A stretch of 12,303 bases of DNA from Caldimonas sp. (GTDB lineage: Bacteria; Pseudomonadota; Gammaproteobacteria; Burkholderiales; Burkholderiaceae_C): the NCBI GenBank assembly GCA_030150305.1, contig JASLGD010000144.1:1-12303 (forward strand), given 5' to 3'. Every line of letters begins with the position of its first letter. Within the stretch, counting starts at the first letter, position 1. The translations under genes and the position numbers were made by a program. Below are positions 5,642-12,303 of this stretch, in pieces. The notes beneath the pieces were generated by a model. That model searched no databases and was not told where the DNA came from. It saw nothing but the letters and a program-made list of their open reading frames with translations.

Positions 5642-7071
5642 TGCGGCGGCGGGATCGCCGGCGTCGTGCCGGCAGCGAGCTCGGCGCTCTCGTTCCAGCC
5701 ACCGCCGAGCGCGCGGTAGAGCGCGACCTGGTTCTGCAGCTGCTGCGCCTGCGTCTGCACGAGCAGGATCTGCGCGGCGAAGAGCGTGCGCGCGGCGTCG
5801 AGCGAGTCGAGGAAGCTCGCCACGCCCGAGCGATAACGCAGGTCGGAGAGGCGGTACGCGGCTTCGAGCGCGCTCGTCTGCGCCGCCTGCGCGCGCAGCT
5901 GCTCGCCGAGCGTGGCGCGGCCGGCGAGCGCGTCCGACACCTCGCGAAACGCGGTCTGGATCGAATGCTCGTACTGCGCCACGGCGATGTCGAAATTCGC
6001 GCGCGCGACGTCGAGGTTGCCCTGGTTGCGGCCGTAATCGAAGACCGGCTGCACCAGCTGCGCGGTCCCGGTGTACGCCCACGTGCCGCCGTGGAACAGG
6101 CCCGAGAGCTCGCTGCTCGCGGTGCCGAAGCTCGCGGTGAGCGAGATGCGCGGGAAGAACGCCGCGCGCGCCGCGCCGATGTTGGCGTTGGCCGAGAGCA
6201 GCTGCTGCTCGGACGAGCGGATGTCGGGGCGGCGCACGAGCAGCTCCGACGGCAACCCCGCGGGCAGCTCGGTGGCGACCTGCTGCTTGTCGAGCGGCAG
6301 CGGCGGCGGCAGGTCGGCGGGCAGCGGCTGCCCGACGAGGAGGACGAGCGCGTTCAGGTCGAGCACGCGCTGCCGCTCGGACTGCGCGAGCGTCGCGCGC
6401 GCGCCTTCGAGCAGCGACTCGGCCTGGCGAAAGTCGAGCTCGGACGAGACGCCGTTGTCGAAGCGCAGCTTGGTGAGGCGCAGCGACTCCTCGCGCGTCT
6501 TCAGCGTGTCGCGCGTGACGCGCAGAAGCTCCTCGTCGGCGAGCACGTTCAGGTACGCGTTGGCGACCGACGCGACGATGCTGATCTGCACCGCCTTTCG
6601 CGCCTCGGCGGTCGCGAAGTACTGCGCGAGCGCGGCCTGGCTGAGGCTGCGGACGCGGCCGAAGAGGTCGATCTCGTAGCTCGAGATCTGGGCGCCGACC
6701 GCGTACACGTTGATGACGCTGTTGCCGACCGGCTGGCGCGTCGCCGACGCGCCGACGCCGAGCGTCGGCAGCTCGTCGGCGCGGCGCACCTGGTAGAGCG
6801 CGCGCGTCTGCTCGATGTTGAGCACGGCGACGCGCAGGTCGCGATTGTCGACGAGCGCGAGCTCGATCAGGCGGCGCAGCCGCGGGTCGGCGAAGAAGCG
6901 CTGCCACTCGAGGTCGGACGCGGCGACGCCGCCGCTGACCGAATCGGGCGCGGTTTCGGGCGGATACGCCGGCGCGACCGGAGGGGCGGGGCGATGGTAG
7001 GTCGGGATGAACGAGCAGCCGGCGAGCGCGAGCGTGCCGACGGCGACGACGCGACCAAGAACCCTACGCAT
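5638..7071 (-). CDS. Outer-membrane efflux channel lipoprotein, OprM/NodT type
   Basis: A 477-aa TolC-superfamily protein forming the outer-membrane exit duct of the tripartite pump. The signal ends in the lipobox LALAGC, with Cys19 the likely lipidated residue. The two outer-membrane-factor repeats span roughly 58-250 and 275-455. Hallmarks are EIDLFGRVRSLSQAALAQY (133-151) and RRPDIRSSEQQLLSANANIG (280-299), followed by ARAAFFPRISL; the latter is the signature of NodT/OprM proteins. The length is standard. The ATG overlaps the end of the RND gene by 8 bp, and GAGGAG seven bases upstream lies inside that gene, so translation is coupled. The gene order adaptor, pump, channel is the usual one for RND efflux operons in Proteobacteria. 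Confidence 0.96.
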   Translation of the reverse strand: MRRVLGRVVAVGTLALAGCSFIPTYHRPAPPVAPAYPPETAPDSVSGGVAASDLEWQRFFADPRLRRLIELALVDNRDLRVAVLNIEQTRALYQVRRADELPTLGVGASATRQPVGNSVINVYAVGAQISSYEIDLFGRVRSLSQAALAQYFATAEARKAVQISIVASVANAYLNVLADEELLRVTRDTLKTREESLRLTKLRFDNGVSSELDFRQAESLLEGARATLAQSERQRVLDLNALVLLVGQPLPADLPPPLPLDKQQVATELPAGLPSELLVRRPDIRSSEQQLLSANANIGAARAAFFPRISLTASFGTASSELSGLFHGGTWAYTGTAQLVQPVFDYGRNQGNLDVARANFDIAVAQYEHSIQTAFREVSDALAGRATLGEQLRAQAAQTSALEAAYRLSDLRYRSGVASFLDSLDAARTLFAAQILLVQTQAQQLQNQVALYRALGGGWNESAELAAGTTPAIPPPQ

Positions 7072-10000
7072 GACCCGGCTCCTCGTTGACCGTGTGCGAC
7101 GACGACGATGCGATCGATGCGGCGCCCGCCGTCGCGTGCACGCGCCCCTTGAAGATGCGGCGGACGACGACGAAGAACACCGGCACGAAGATGACCGCGA
7201 GCAGCGTCGCCGTGATCATCCCACCCATCACGCCGGTGCCGATCGCGCGCTGGCTCGCCGAGCCCGCGCCGGTCGACACCGCGAGCGGCAGCACGCCGAG
7301 GATGAACGCGATCGACGTCATCAGGATCGGCCGAAAGCGCAGGTGGACCGCCTGCAGCGTCGCCTCGATCAGGTCCTTGCCCTCGGCGACGAGGTCCTTC
7401 GCGAATTCGATGATCAGGATCGCGTTCTTCGCCGACAAGCCGATGACGGTGATGAGGCCGACCTTGAAGAAGACGTCGTTCGGCATGCCGCGCAGCGTCG
7501 CGCCGATCACGGCGCCGAGGACGCCCAGCGGCACCGCGAGCAGCACGGCGAAGGGGATCGACCAGCTTTCGTAGAGCGCCGACAGGCAGAGAAACACCGC
7601 GAGCATCGAGAACGCGAGCAGGATCGTCGCCGTCGACCCCGAGAGCCGCTCCTCGCGCGACTGCCCGGTCCACTCGTAGGCGAAGCCCGCCGGCAGCTGA
7701 CTCGCGAGGCGTTCCATCTCGTTCATCGCCTCGCCGGTCGAGTAGCCGCGCGCGGCGTCGCCGGCGATGCGCATCGTCGGATAGCCGTTGTAGCGGATCG
7801 TCTGGATCGGACCGGTGATCCAGCGCGTCGTCGCCATCGCCGACATCGGCACGGGCTTGCCCTGGTTGTTGAGGACGTTGAGCTGGAGGAGGTCGTCGGG
7901 CTGCATGCGGTCGGCAGCGTCGGCCTGCACGACGACGCGCTGGAGCCGCCCGGCGTTCGGAAAGTCGTTGACGTACGCCGAGCCGAGCGCCGTCGAGAGC
8001 GCGGTGTTGATCGCATCGAACGAGACGCCGAGCGCGCTCGCGCGGTCGCGGTCGACGTCGATCTGCAGCTGCGGCGCGTCCTCGAGGCCGTCGGGACGGA
8101 CGCCGGAGAGCACCTTGCTCTGCGCCGCCATGCCGAGCAACTGGTTGCGCGCCGCGACGAGCGCCTCGTGGCCGTTGCCGCCGCGGTCCTGGAGACGGAA
8201 CGCGAAGCCGGTCGCGGTGCCGAGCTCGGGGATCGCGGGCGGCACGAGCGCGAAGATGAACGCGTCGCGCACGCGCGAGAGCGCGCCGAACGCGCGTCCG
8301 GCGATCGCCTGCGCCGAATGCTCGGTGCCCTTGCGCTCGTCCCACGGCTTCAGCGTCACGAACGCGAGCGCAGCGTTCTGGCCCTGGCCGGAGAACGAGA
8401 AGCCGAGCACGCTCACCATCTTGTCGACCTCGGGCTGGTTGAGAAAGAACGCCTCGGCCTGCTGCATGACCGCGAGGGTTCGCGCCTGCGTCGCCCCCGG
8501 CGGCAGCTGCACGTTGGCGATCAGGTAGCCCTGGTCCTCGGTCGGCAGGAACGATCCCGGCAGGTTCCTGAACATGACGACGACGACGACGACGATCACC
8601 GCGAAGGCGACGAGCATCGGCGTGAGCCGCCGCAGGATGTTCGCGACCCAGCCCTCGTAGGCGTGCGTGGTCGCCTTGAAGCCGCGGTTGAACCAGCCGA
8701 AGAAGCCGCCCTTGGCCTGCTTGTGGCCGGCCTCGACCGGCTTCAGGAAGCTCGCGCACAAGGCGGGCGTGAGCGAGAGGGCGAGAAACACCGAGCACAG
8801 CATCGCGGTCACCATGACGAGCGAGAACTGGCGATAGATGTTGCCGACCGAGCCGGAGAAGAACGCCATCGGCAGGAAGACCGAGACCAGGGTGACGCTG
8901 ATGCCGATCAGCGCCGCCGTGATCTGGCCCATCGCCTTCTTCGTCGCGTCGCGCGGGTGCAGGCCTTCCTCGCTCATGATCCGCTCGACGTTCTCGATCA
9001 CGACGATCGCGTCGTCGACGAGGATGCCGACCGCGAGCACCATCGCGAACATCGTGAGCACGTTGATCGAGTAGCCGAACAGCCACATCACCGCGAACGC
9101 GGCGAGCAGCGCGACCGGCACGACGATGGTCGGGATCAGCGTGTAGCGCAGGTTCTGCAGGAACAGGTACATCACCAGGAAGACGAGCACGATCGCGATG
9201 ACCAGCGTCTCGACGACCTGGCGGATCGAGATCCGCACGAAGCGCGAGCTGTCGTAGGGGATGTCGTACTTCACTCCCGTCGGGAAGTAGCGCGCCAGCT
9301 CGGCCATCCGGTCGCGGATCGCGGTCGCGGTCGCGAGCGCGTTGCCGGTCGGCGTCAGCTGCACGCCGATGCCGGTCGACGGCTTGCCGTTCAGGCGCGC
9401 CGACGTGCCGTAGCTCTGGCCGCCGAGCTCGATGCGCGCGACGTCGCGCAGCCGCACCGTCGAGCCGTCGGTGTTCGCGCGCAGGACGATGTCGCCGAAC
9501 TGCTCGACCGTCGTCAGCTGGCCGGCGACGACGATCGTCGCGCTGACCGGCGTCCCGGCGACGATCGGGAGGTCGCCGAGCGTGCCGGGCGAGACCTGCG
9601 CGTTCTGCGCGCGGATCGCGTTGTTGACGTCGCCGAACGACAGGCTGTAGCCGACCAGCTTGGCGGGATCGATCCAGATCCGCATCGCGCGCTCGGTGCC
9701 GAACAGCTGCGCCTGGCCGACGCCGGCGATGCGCTGGATCTCGGGCAGGACGTTGCGCGAGGCGTAGTCGCCGAGCGCGATCGGGTCGAACGCCGGGTTG
9801 TCCGACGACAGGATCGTGAAGAGAAGGAAGTTCGAGCGCGCCTTGTCGACGCGCACGCCCTGCTGCGTCACCGCCGCGGGAAGCCGCGGCGCAGCGCGCG
9901 AGAGCCGGTTCTGCACGTCGACCTGCGCCAGATCCGGATTGGTCCCCGGCTCGAAGGTGAGGGTGATCGAGCCGGTGCCGTTGGCCTGGCTCGTCGACTC

Positions 10001-10234
10001 GAGGTAGATCAGCCCCGGCGAGCCGTTCATCTCCTGCTCGATGACGCTGATCACGGTCGTCTCGAGCGTCTGCGCCGAGGCGCCGGGATAGACCGCCGAG
10101 ACGACGATGGACGGCGGCGCGACGGTCGGAAACTGCGAGATCGGCAGCTGCGTGATCGCGACGCCGCCCATGACGACGATGAAGAGCGCGATCACCCACG
10201 CGAAGATCGGACGGTCGATGAAGAACTGCGCCAT
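7064..10234 (-). CDS. RND multidrug efflux pump, HAE1 (AcrB/MexB) family
   Basis: A 1056-aa inner-membrane proton/drug antiporter with the full AcrB architecture: TM1 at about 10-28, periplasmic porter/docking loop to about 335, TM2-6 from about 340 to 500, TM7 about 540-557, second periplasmic loop, TM8-12 from about 870 to the end. Numbering follows AcrB closely: Asp407 and Asp408 in AVGILVDDAIVVIEN, Lys936 in IGLSAKNAILI, and Arg968 in RFRPILMTS form the proton relay. The start MAQFFIDRPIFAWVIALFI and the GVLPLAVSTGAGSASQ segment are family hallmarks. It is intact. The ATG start has GAGG eight bases upstream, overlapping the adaptor stop codon ten bases away. Substrates cannot be read from sequence, but the HAE1 subfamily exports hydrophobic and amphiphilic drugs, dyes and detergents. 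A six-valine run in TM7 is encoded by a GTC repeat. Confidence 0.98.
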   Translation of the reverse strand: MAQFFIDRPIFAWVIALFIVVMGGVAITQLPISQFPTVAPPSIVVSAVYPGASAQTLETTVISVIEQEMNGSPGLIYLESTSQANGTGSITLTFEPGTNPDLAQVDVQNRLSRAAPRLPAAVTQQGVRVDKARSNFLLFTILSSDNPAFDPIALGDYASRNVLPEIQRIAGVGQAQLFGTERAMRIWIDPAKLVGYSLSFGDVNNAIRAQNAQVSPGTLGDLPIVAGTPVSATIVVAGQLTTVEQFGDIVLRANTDGSTVRLRDVARIELGGQSYGTSARLNGKPSTGIGVQLTPTGNALATATAIRDRMAELARYFPTGVKYDIPYDSSRFVRISIRQVVETLVIAIVLVFLVMYLFLQNLRYTLIPTIVVPVALLAAFAVMWLFGYSINVLTMFAMVLAVGILVDDAIVVIENVERIMSEEGLHPRDATKKAMGQITAALIGISVTLVSVFLPMAFFSGSVGNIYRQFSLVMVTAMLCSVFLALSLTPALCASFLKPVEAGHKQAKGGFFGWFNRGFKATTHAYEGWVANILRRLTPMLVAFAVIVVVVVVMFRNLPGSFLPTEDQGYLIANVQLPPGATQARTLAVMQQAEAFFLNQPEVDKMVSVLGFSFSGQGQNAALAFVTLKPWDERKGTEHSAQAIAGRAFGALSRVRDAFIFALVPPAIPELGTATGFAFRLQDRGGNGHEALVAARNQLLGMAAQSKVLSGVRPDGLEDAPQLQIDVDRDRASALGVSFDAINTALSTALGSAYVNDFPNAGRLQRVVVQADAADRMQPDDLLQLNVLNNQGKPVPMSAMATTRWITGPIQTIRYNGYPTMRIAGDAARGYSTGEAMNEMERLASQLPAGFAYEWTGQSREERLSGSTATILLAFSMLAVFLCLSALYESWSIPFAVLLAVPLGVLGAVIGATLRGMPNDVFFKVGLITVIGLSAKNAILIIEFAKDLVAEGKDLIEATLQAVHLRFRPILMTSIAFILGVLPLAVSTGAGSASQRAIGTGVMGGMITATLLAVIFVPVFFVVVRRIFKGRVHATAGAASIASSSSHTVNEEPGHA
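7079..7084 (-). promoter_or_regulatory. Ribosome-binding site of the efflux channel gene
   Basis: GAGGAG on the minus strand, seven bases before the ATG of the outer-membrane channel, lies within the last codons of the RND pump gene (encoding EEP). It supports the 8-bp overlapping start. Confidence 0.75.
8576..8596. repeat. Trinucleotide (GAC/GTC) run inside the RND gene
   Basis: Six consecutive GAC units (8576-8593) followed by GAT. On the coding strand this is ATC then six GTC codons, giving IVVVVVVM in transmembrane segment 7 (about residues 548-554). Slippage here would change the valine count without breaking the frame. Confidence 0.85.
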
Positions 10235-10244
10235 CGTCGCTGCC

Positions 10245-11498
10245 TCAGCGCGGCGTCGATGCGGCGGCGACCGCCGAAGCGGGCTGCGTCGACGCCGTCG
10301 GCGCCGACGCCGCCTGCGGGCGCTGCCACGGCACCGGCTTCACGGGTGCGTTGCCGCGCAGCTTCTGGAAGCCGTCGACCATCACCGTCTCGCCGGGCTT
10401 GAGGCCGTCGAGGACGACCCAGTCGCCGCCTTGCGCAGTTCCGATCTTGACCGGCCGCGGCGCGACGGTGCCGTCGGCGCCGACGACCATGACGGTGTCG
10501 CCGGTCGAGCCGCGCTGCACCGCCTGCTGCGGAACGACGAGGCCGGTCGGCGTCTCCGCCTGCTCGAGCCGAACGCGCACGTACATCCCCGGCAGCAGGA
10601 ACCCGCGCGGGTTGGCGACCTCGGCGCGCAGCGTGATCTGCCCCGACGTCGGATCGACGCTGAGGTCGGAGAAGAGCAGTCTGGCGCGCTGCGCATACAC
10701 GCTGCCGTCCTCGAGCACGATCGCGACGCTCGCCGCATCGCTGCCGTCGGCGCGGCGGAACTTGCCGCTCTCGAGCGCCTTCCTGAGCGCGAGCACCTCG
10801 GTCGTCGACTGCGTGAAGTTGACGTACATCGGGTCGATCTGCTGGATCAGCGCCAGCGGCGTCGCTTCGCCCTGGCCGACGAGCGCGCCTTCGGTGACGA
10901 GCGCGCGTCCGATGCGGCCGGCGATCGGCGCCGTCACCGTCGCGTAGCCGAGGTTGATCTGCCCGGTCTGAACGTTCGCCCTGGCGGCGGCGACGTCGGC
11001 AGCGGCGGTCTGCTGCGCGGCGACGGCGTTGGTGTAGTCCTGCTTCGAGATCGCGTTCTCCGCGATCAGCGGCCGGTAGCGCTCGACCTGCGCGTTCGCC
11101 TGCACGAGCGTGGCCTGCGCGCGCGCGAGCGTCGCCTGCGCGGCGGAGACGGAGGCCTGCAGCGAGCTCGGATCGATCTTGAACAGCGGCTGGCCGGCGC
11201 GGACGTCGCTGCCCTCGACGAACAGGCGCTTGAGCAGGATGCCGGCGGCGCGCGCGCGCACCTGGGCGACGCGCGACGCCTCGAGGCGGCCGGGCAGCTC
11301 GGTGACGAGCCCGACCGGCTGCGGCTGCACCGTGACGACGCCGACCTCGGGCGGCGGCGGTGCGCCGCCGGGGCCCTTGCCGGCCGCGGGCGCGTTGTCG
11401 CTCTTCTGTCCGCACGCGGACGCGAGCAGCGCGAGCGCGAGCGACGCGATGCGCGCCGCGCGCGCCAGATGCAGCCTCGACGACAGGCCGTGGTTCAT
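10245..11498 (-). CDS. Periplasmic adaptor (membrane fusion) lipoprotein of the RND pump, AcrA/MexA type
   Basis: A 417-aa HlyD-family adaptor linking the RND pump to the outer-membrane channel. The signal ends in the lipobox LLASAC with Cys29 as the lipidation site, followed by a Gly/Pro-rich linker (36-50). The first lipoyl half-motif is at about 75-111 (ARAAGILLKRLFVEGSDVRAG), the alpha-helical hairpin at about 112-180, the second lipoyl half at about 181-208 (LGYATVTAPIAGRIGRALV), then beta-barrel and membrane-proximal domains (LLPGMYVRVRL at 301-311; GLKPGETVMVDG at 365-376). The C-terminal 25 residues are Ala/Ser/Pro-rich. The frame stays open upstream to 11579, but the start at 11498 is preferred because it puts the lipobox at a normal distance; a longer start would add 27 hydrophilic residues. 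Its ribosome-binding site is weak. Confidence 0.95.
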   Translation of the reverse strand: MNHGLSSRLHLARAARIASLALALLASACGQKSDNAPAAGKGPGGAPPPPEVGVVTVQPQPVGLVTELPGRLEASRVAQVRARAAGILLKRLFVEGSDVRAGQPLFKIDPSSLQASVSAAQATLARAQATLVQANAQVERYRPLIAENAISKQDYTNAVAAQQTAAADVAAARANVQTGQINLGYATVTAPIAGRIGRALVTEGALVGQGEATPLALIQQIDPMYVNFTQSTTEVLALRKALESGKFRRADGSDAASVAIVLEDGSVYAQRARLLFSDLSVDPTSGQITLRAEVANPRGFLLPGMYVRVRLEQAETPTGLVVPQQAVQRGSTGDTVMVVGADGTVAPRPVKIGTAQGGDWVVLDGLKPGETVMVDGFQKLRGNAPVKPVPWQRPQAASAPTASTQPASAVAAASTPR

Positions 11499-11624
11499 TC
11501 GGACGTCCGTGTTGTGGCCGAACCCGTCGCTGGCATCCGGAGTGCCGTGGGTCGGCCCGCGCCGCATGGCGCGCGGCAAAGCTGGCGAGAATAGCCGAGG
11601 CGCGGACGTCGCGTCGGCGACGAC
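11499..11624. promoter_or_regulatory. Upstream region of the efflux genes with candidate operators
   Basis: The 126-bp gap between the regulator stop and the adaptor start is the only sizeable intergenic space in the right half and the natural place for an efflux promoter and operator. It contains the imperfect 20-bp palindrome CCGCGCCGCATGGCGCGCGG (11557-11576, two mismatched pairs), the perfect palindrome CGGACGTCCG (11500-11509) immediately before the adaptor ATG, where it could mask initiation, and another GACGTC at 11605-11610. TATTCT on the minus strand (around 11590-11595) is a possible -10 element without a clear -35 partner. The palindromes are seen; binding is inferred, and chance palindromes are common in such GC-rich DNA. 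Confidence 0.35.
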
Positions 11625-12242
11625 TCAGACGCCGGCCTTGGCGAGCACGACGACCGAGACGCCGCGCGCCGGCGCGAGGGCATCGCCGTTGTGGTACGAG
11701 TGCGGCAGGTTGCCCGGAAAGGCGAGCACGTCGCCGCTCGCGAGCGCATGGCGCTCTCCGGCGACGGTGACGTGGACGCGGCCGTCGAGGCAGGTGAAGA
11801 ACTCGCGCGTCCCGGGCAGGTGCGGCGTTCCGGCCATCGCCGCGCCGGGAGCGAAGTCGAGCACCTCCATCATCTCGTCGGGCACCGGCTCGGGGACGAG
11901 GTCGCGGATCGTGACGCCGCGGCCCTTGACGCGAAAGGCGACGTCGGCGGCGGGCCAGCGGCGCACGCTCGCGCGCGGCGACGCGAGCAGCTCGTCGATC
12001 GGAACGCCGAGCGCCTGCGCAACCTTGACGAGGATCACGAGCGACGGGTTGCCGGCGCCCGACTCGAGGTTGGCGATCGTCGAGCGCGGCACCGCGGCGC
12101 CGCGCGCGAGCGCCTCCTGCGTCAGGCCGCGTGCGTGGCGCAACGCCGCGAGGTTGCGCGCGAGGTGCGCCGCCGCGGAGCGCTCGTCCGCGCCGGCCGC
12201 CGCCGGCGTGGAGGCGTCGTGGGTCGTGGTCGTCGTCGCCAT
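11625..12242 (-). CDS. XRE family transcriptional regulator with C-terminal cupin sensor domain
   Basis: A 205-aa DNA-binding protein. The N-terminal tail (1-25) is Thr/Ala-rich. A Cro/C1-type helix-turn-helix spans about 27-86 (LARNLAALRHARGLTQEALA, then VPRSTIANLESGAGNPSLVILVKVAQALGV). A cupin barrel follows at about 125-202: motif 1 around HLPGTREFFTCLDG (141-154) and motif 2 around GDVLAFPGNLPHSYHN (170-185), with His181 and His184 as possible metal or ligand contacts. XRE-cupin proteins usually control neighbouring genes in response to a small molecule. This one lies 126 bp upstream of the efflux adaptor in the same direction, so it is the likely regulator of the pump. The ATG start is preceded by a weak AGAGAG. 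The 61 bases to the window edge show no gene and no clear promoter. Confidence 0.95.
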   Translation of the reverse strand: MATTTTTHDASTPAAAGADERSAAAHLARNLAALRHARGLTQEALARGAAVPRSTIANLESGAGNPSLVILVKVAQALGVPIDELLASPRASVRRWPAADVAFRVKGRGVTIRDLVPEPVPDEMMEVLDFAPGAAMAGTPHLPGTREFFTCLDGRVHVTVAGERHALASGDVLAFPGNLPHSYHNGDALAPARGVSVVVLAKAGV

Positions 12243-12303
12243 CGTGACTCTCTGCCAAGCGGCCGGACAGCGCGCTGGTGAACGCGCCCGCCGCGCCCTA
12301 CCT

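Noticed and set aside
7007..10402. A 1131-codon open frame on the plus strand opposite the RND pump
   Set aside because: It is Arg/Asp/His-rich with no recognisable domain, and lies antisense to a fully conserved pump gene. Long antisense frames of this kind are expected in DNA of this GC content.
11499..11579. Upstream ATG extending the adaptor protein by 27 residues
   Set aside because: It would put a long hydrophilic stretch before the lipoprotein signal sequence, which is incompatible with a standard signal peptide.

Overview
The window looks like chromosomal DNA from a GC-rich (about 70% by eye) betaproteobacterium, most likely of the order Burkholderiales. The evidence is the dense GC-biased third codon positions, the protein families present, and a CCCCCGAGGGGG-type dispersed repeat of a kind I associate with Burkholderiales. 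That assignment is an inference; there is no rRNA or marker gene to settle it. No tRNA, CRISPR array, insertion sequence or phage gene is visible.

Layout. (1) Positions 1-328 are a non-coding mosaic of inverted repeats, headed by a 102-bp inverted repeat with a single mismatch. (2) Positions 361-2816 (minus strand) carry a two-gene unit: a monoacylglycerol-lipase-like alpha/beta hydrolase followed, with a 4-bp GTGA overlap, by an M20 family metallopeptidase whose N-terminus contains a repeat-derived insertion. (3) Positions 2815-5027 (plus strand) carry a dienoyl-CoA isomerase-like crotonase, a small cysteine-containing lipoprotein of unknown function and a PDZ-less trypsin-like periplasmic protease; the last two overlap by GTGA. 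(4) Positions 5024-12242 (minus strand) are a five-gene set, read right to left: an XRE-cupin regulator, then the periplasmic adaptor, RND pump and outer-membrane channel of a tripartite multidrug efflux system, then a DUF938 methyltransferase.

Packing is extreme. The divergent hydrolase and isomerase genes start on the same CATG tetranucleotide, so each ribosome-binding site lies inside the other gene. The convergent protease and methyltransferase genes stop on the same CTAG tetranucleotide. Three co-directional junctions use an identical GTGA overlap with a GTG start. The only non-coding stretches longer than 100 bp are the repeat region at the left edge and the 126-bp gap upstream of the efflux genes.

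Function. The efflux set is a complete AcrAB-OprM-type pump: the RND protein retains the Asp407/Asp408/Lys936/Arg968 proton-relay residues, and the adaptor and channel are both predicted lipoproteins. The upstream XRE-cupin protein is the likely local regulator. The isomerase has all three acidic residues of the ECH1 type (Asp125, Glu145, Asp153), pointing to beta-oxidation of unsaturated fatty acids; with the neighbouring lipase-like hydrolase this suggests a small lipid-use neighbourhood. The least understood parts are the repeat mosaic, the lipoprotein-protease pair and the methyltransferase at the end of the efflux set.
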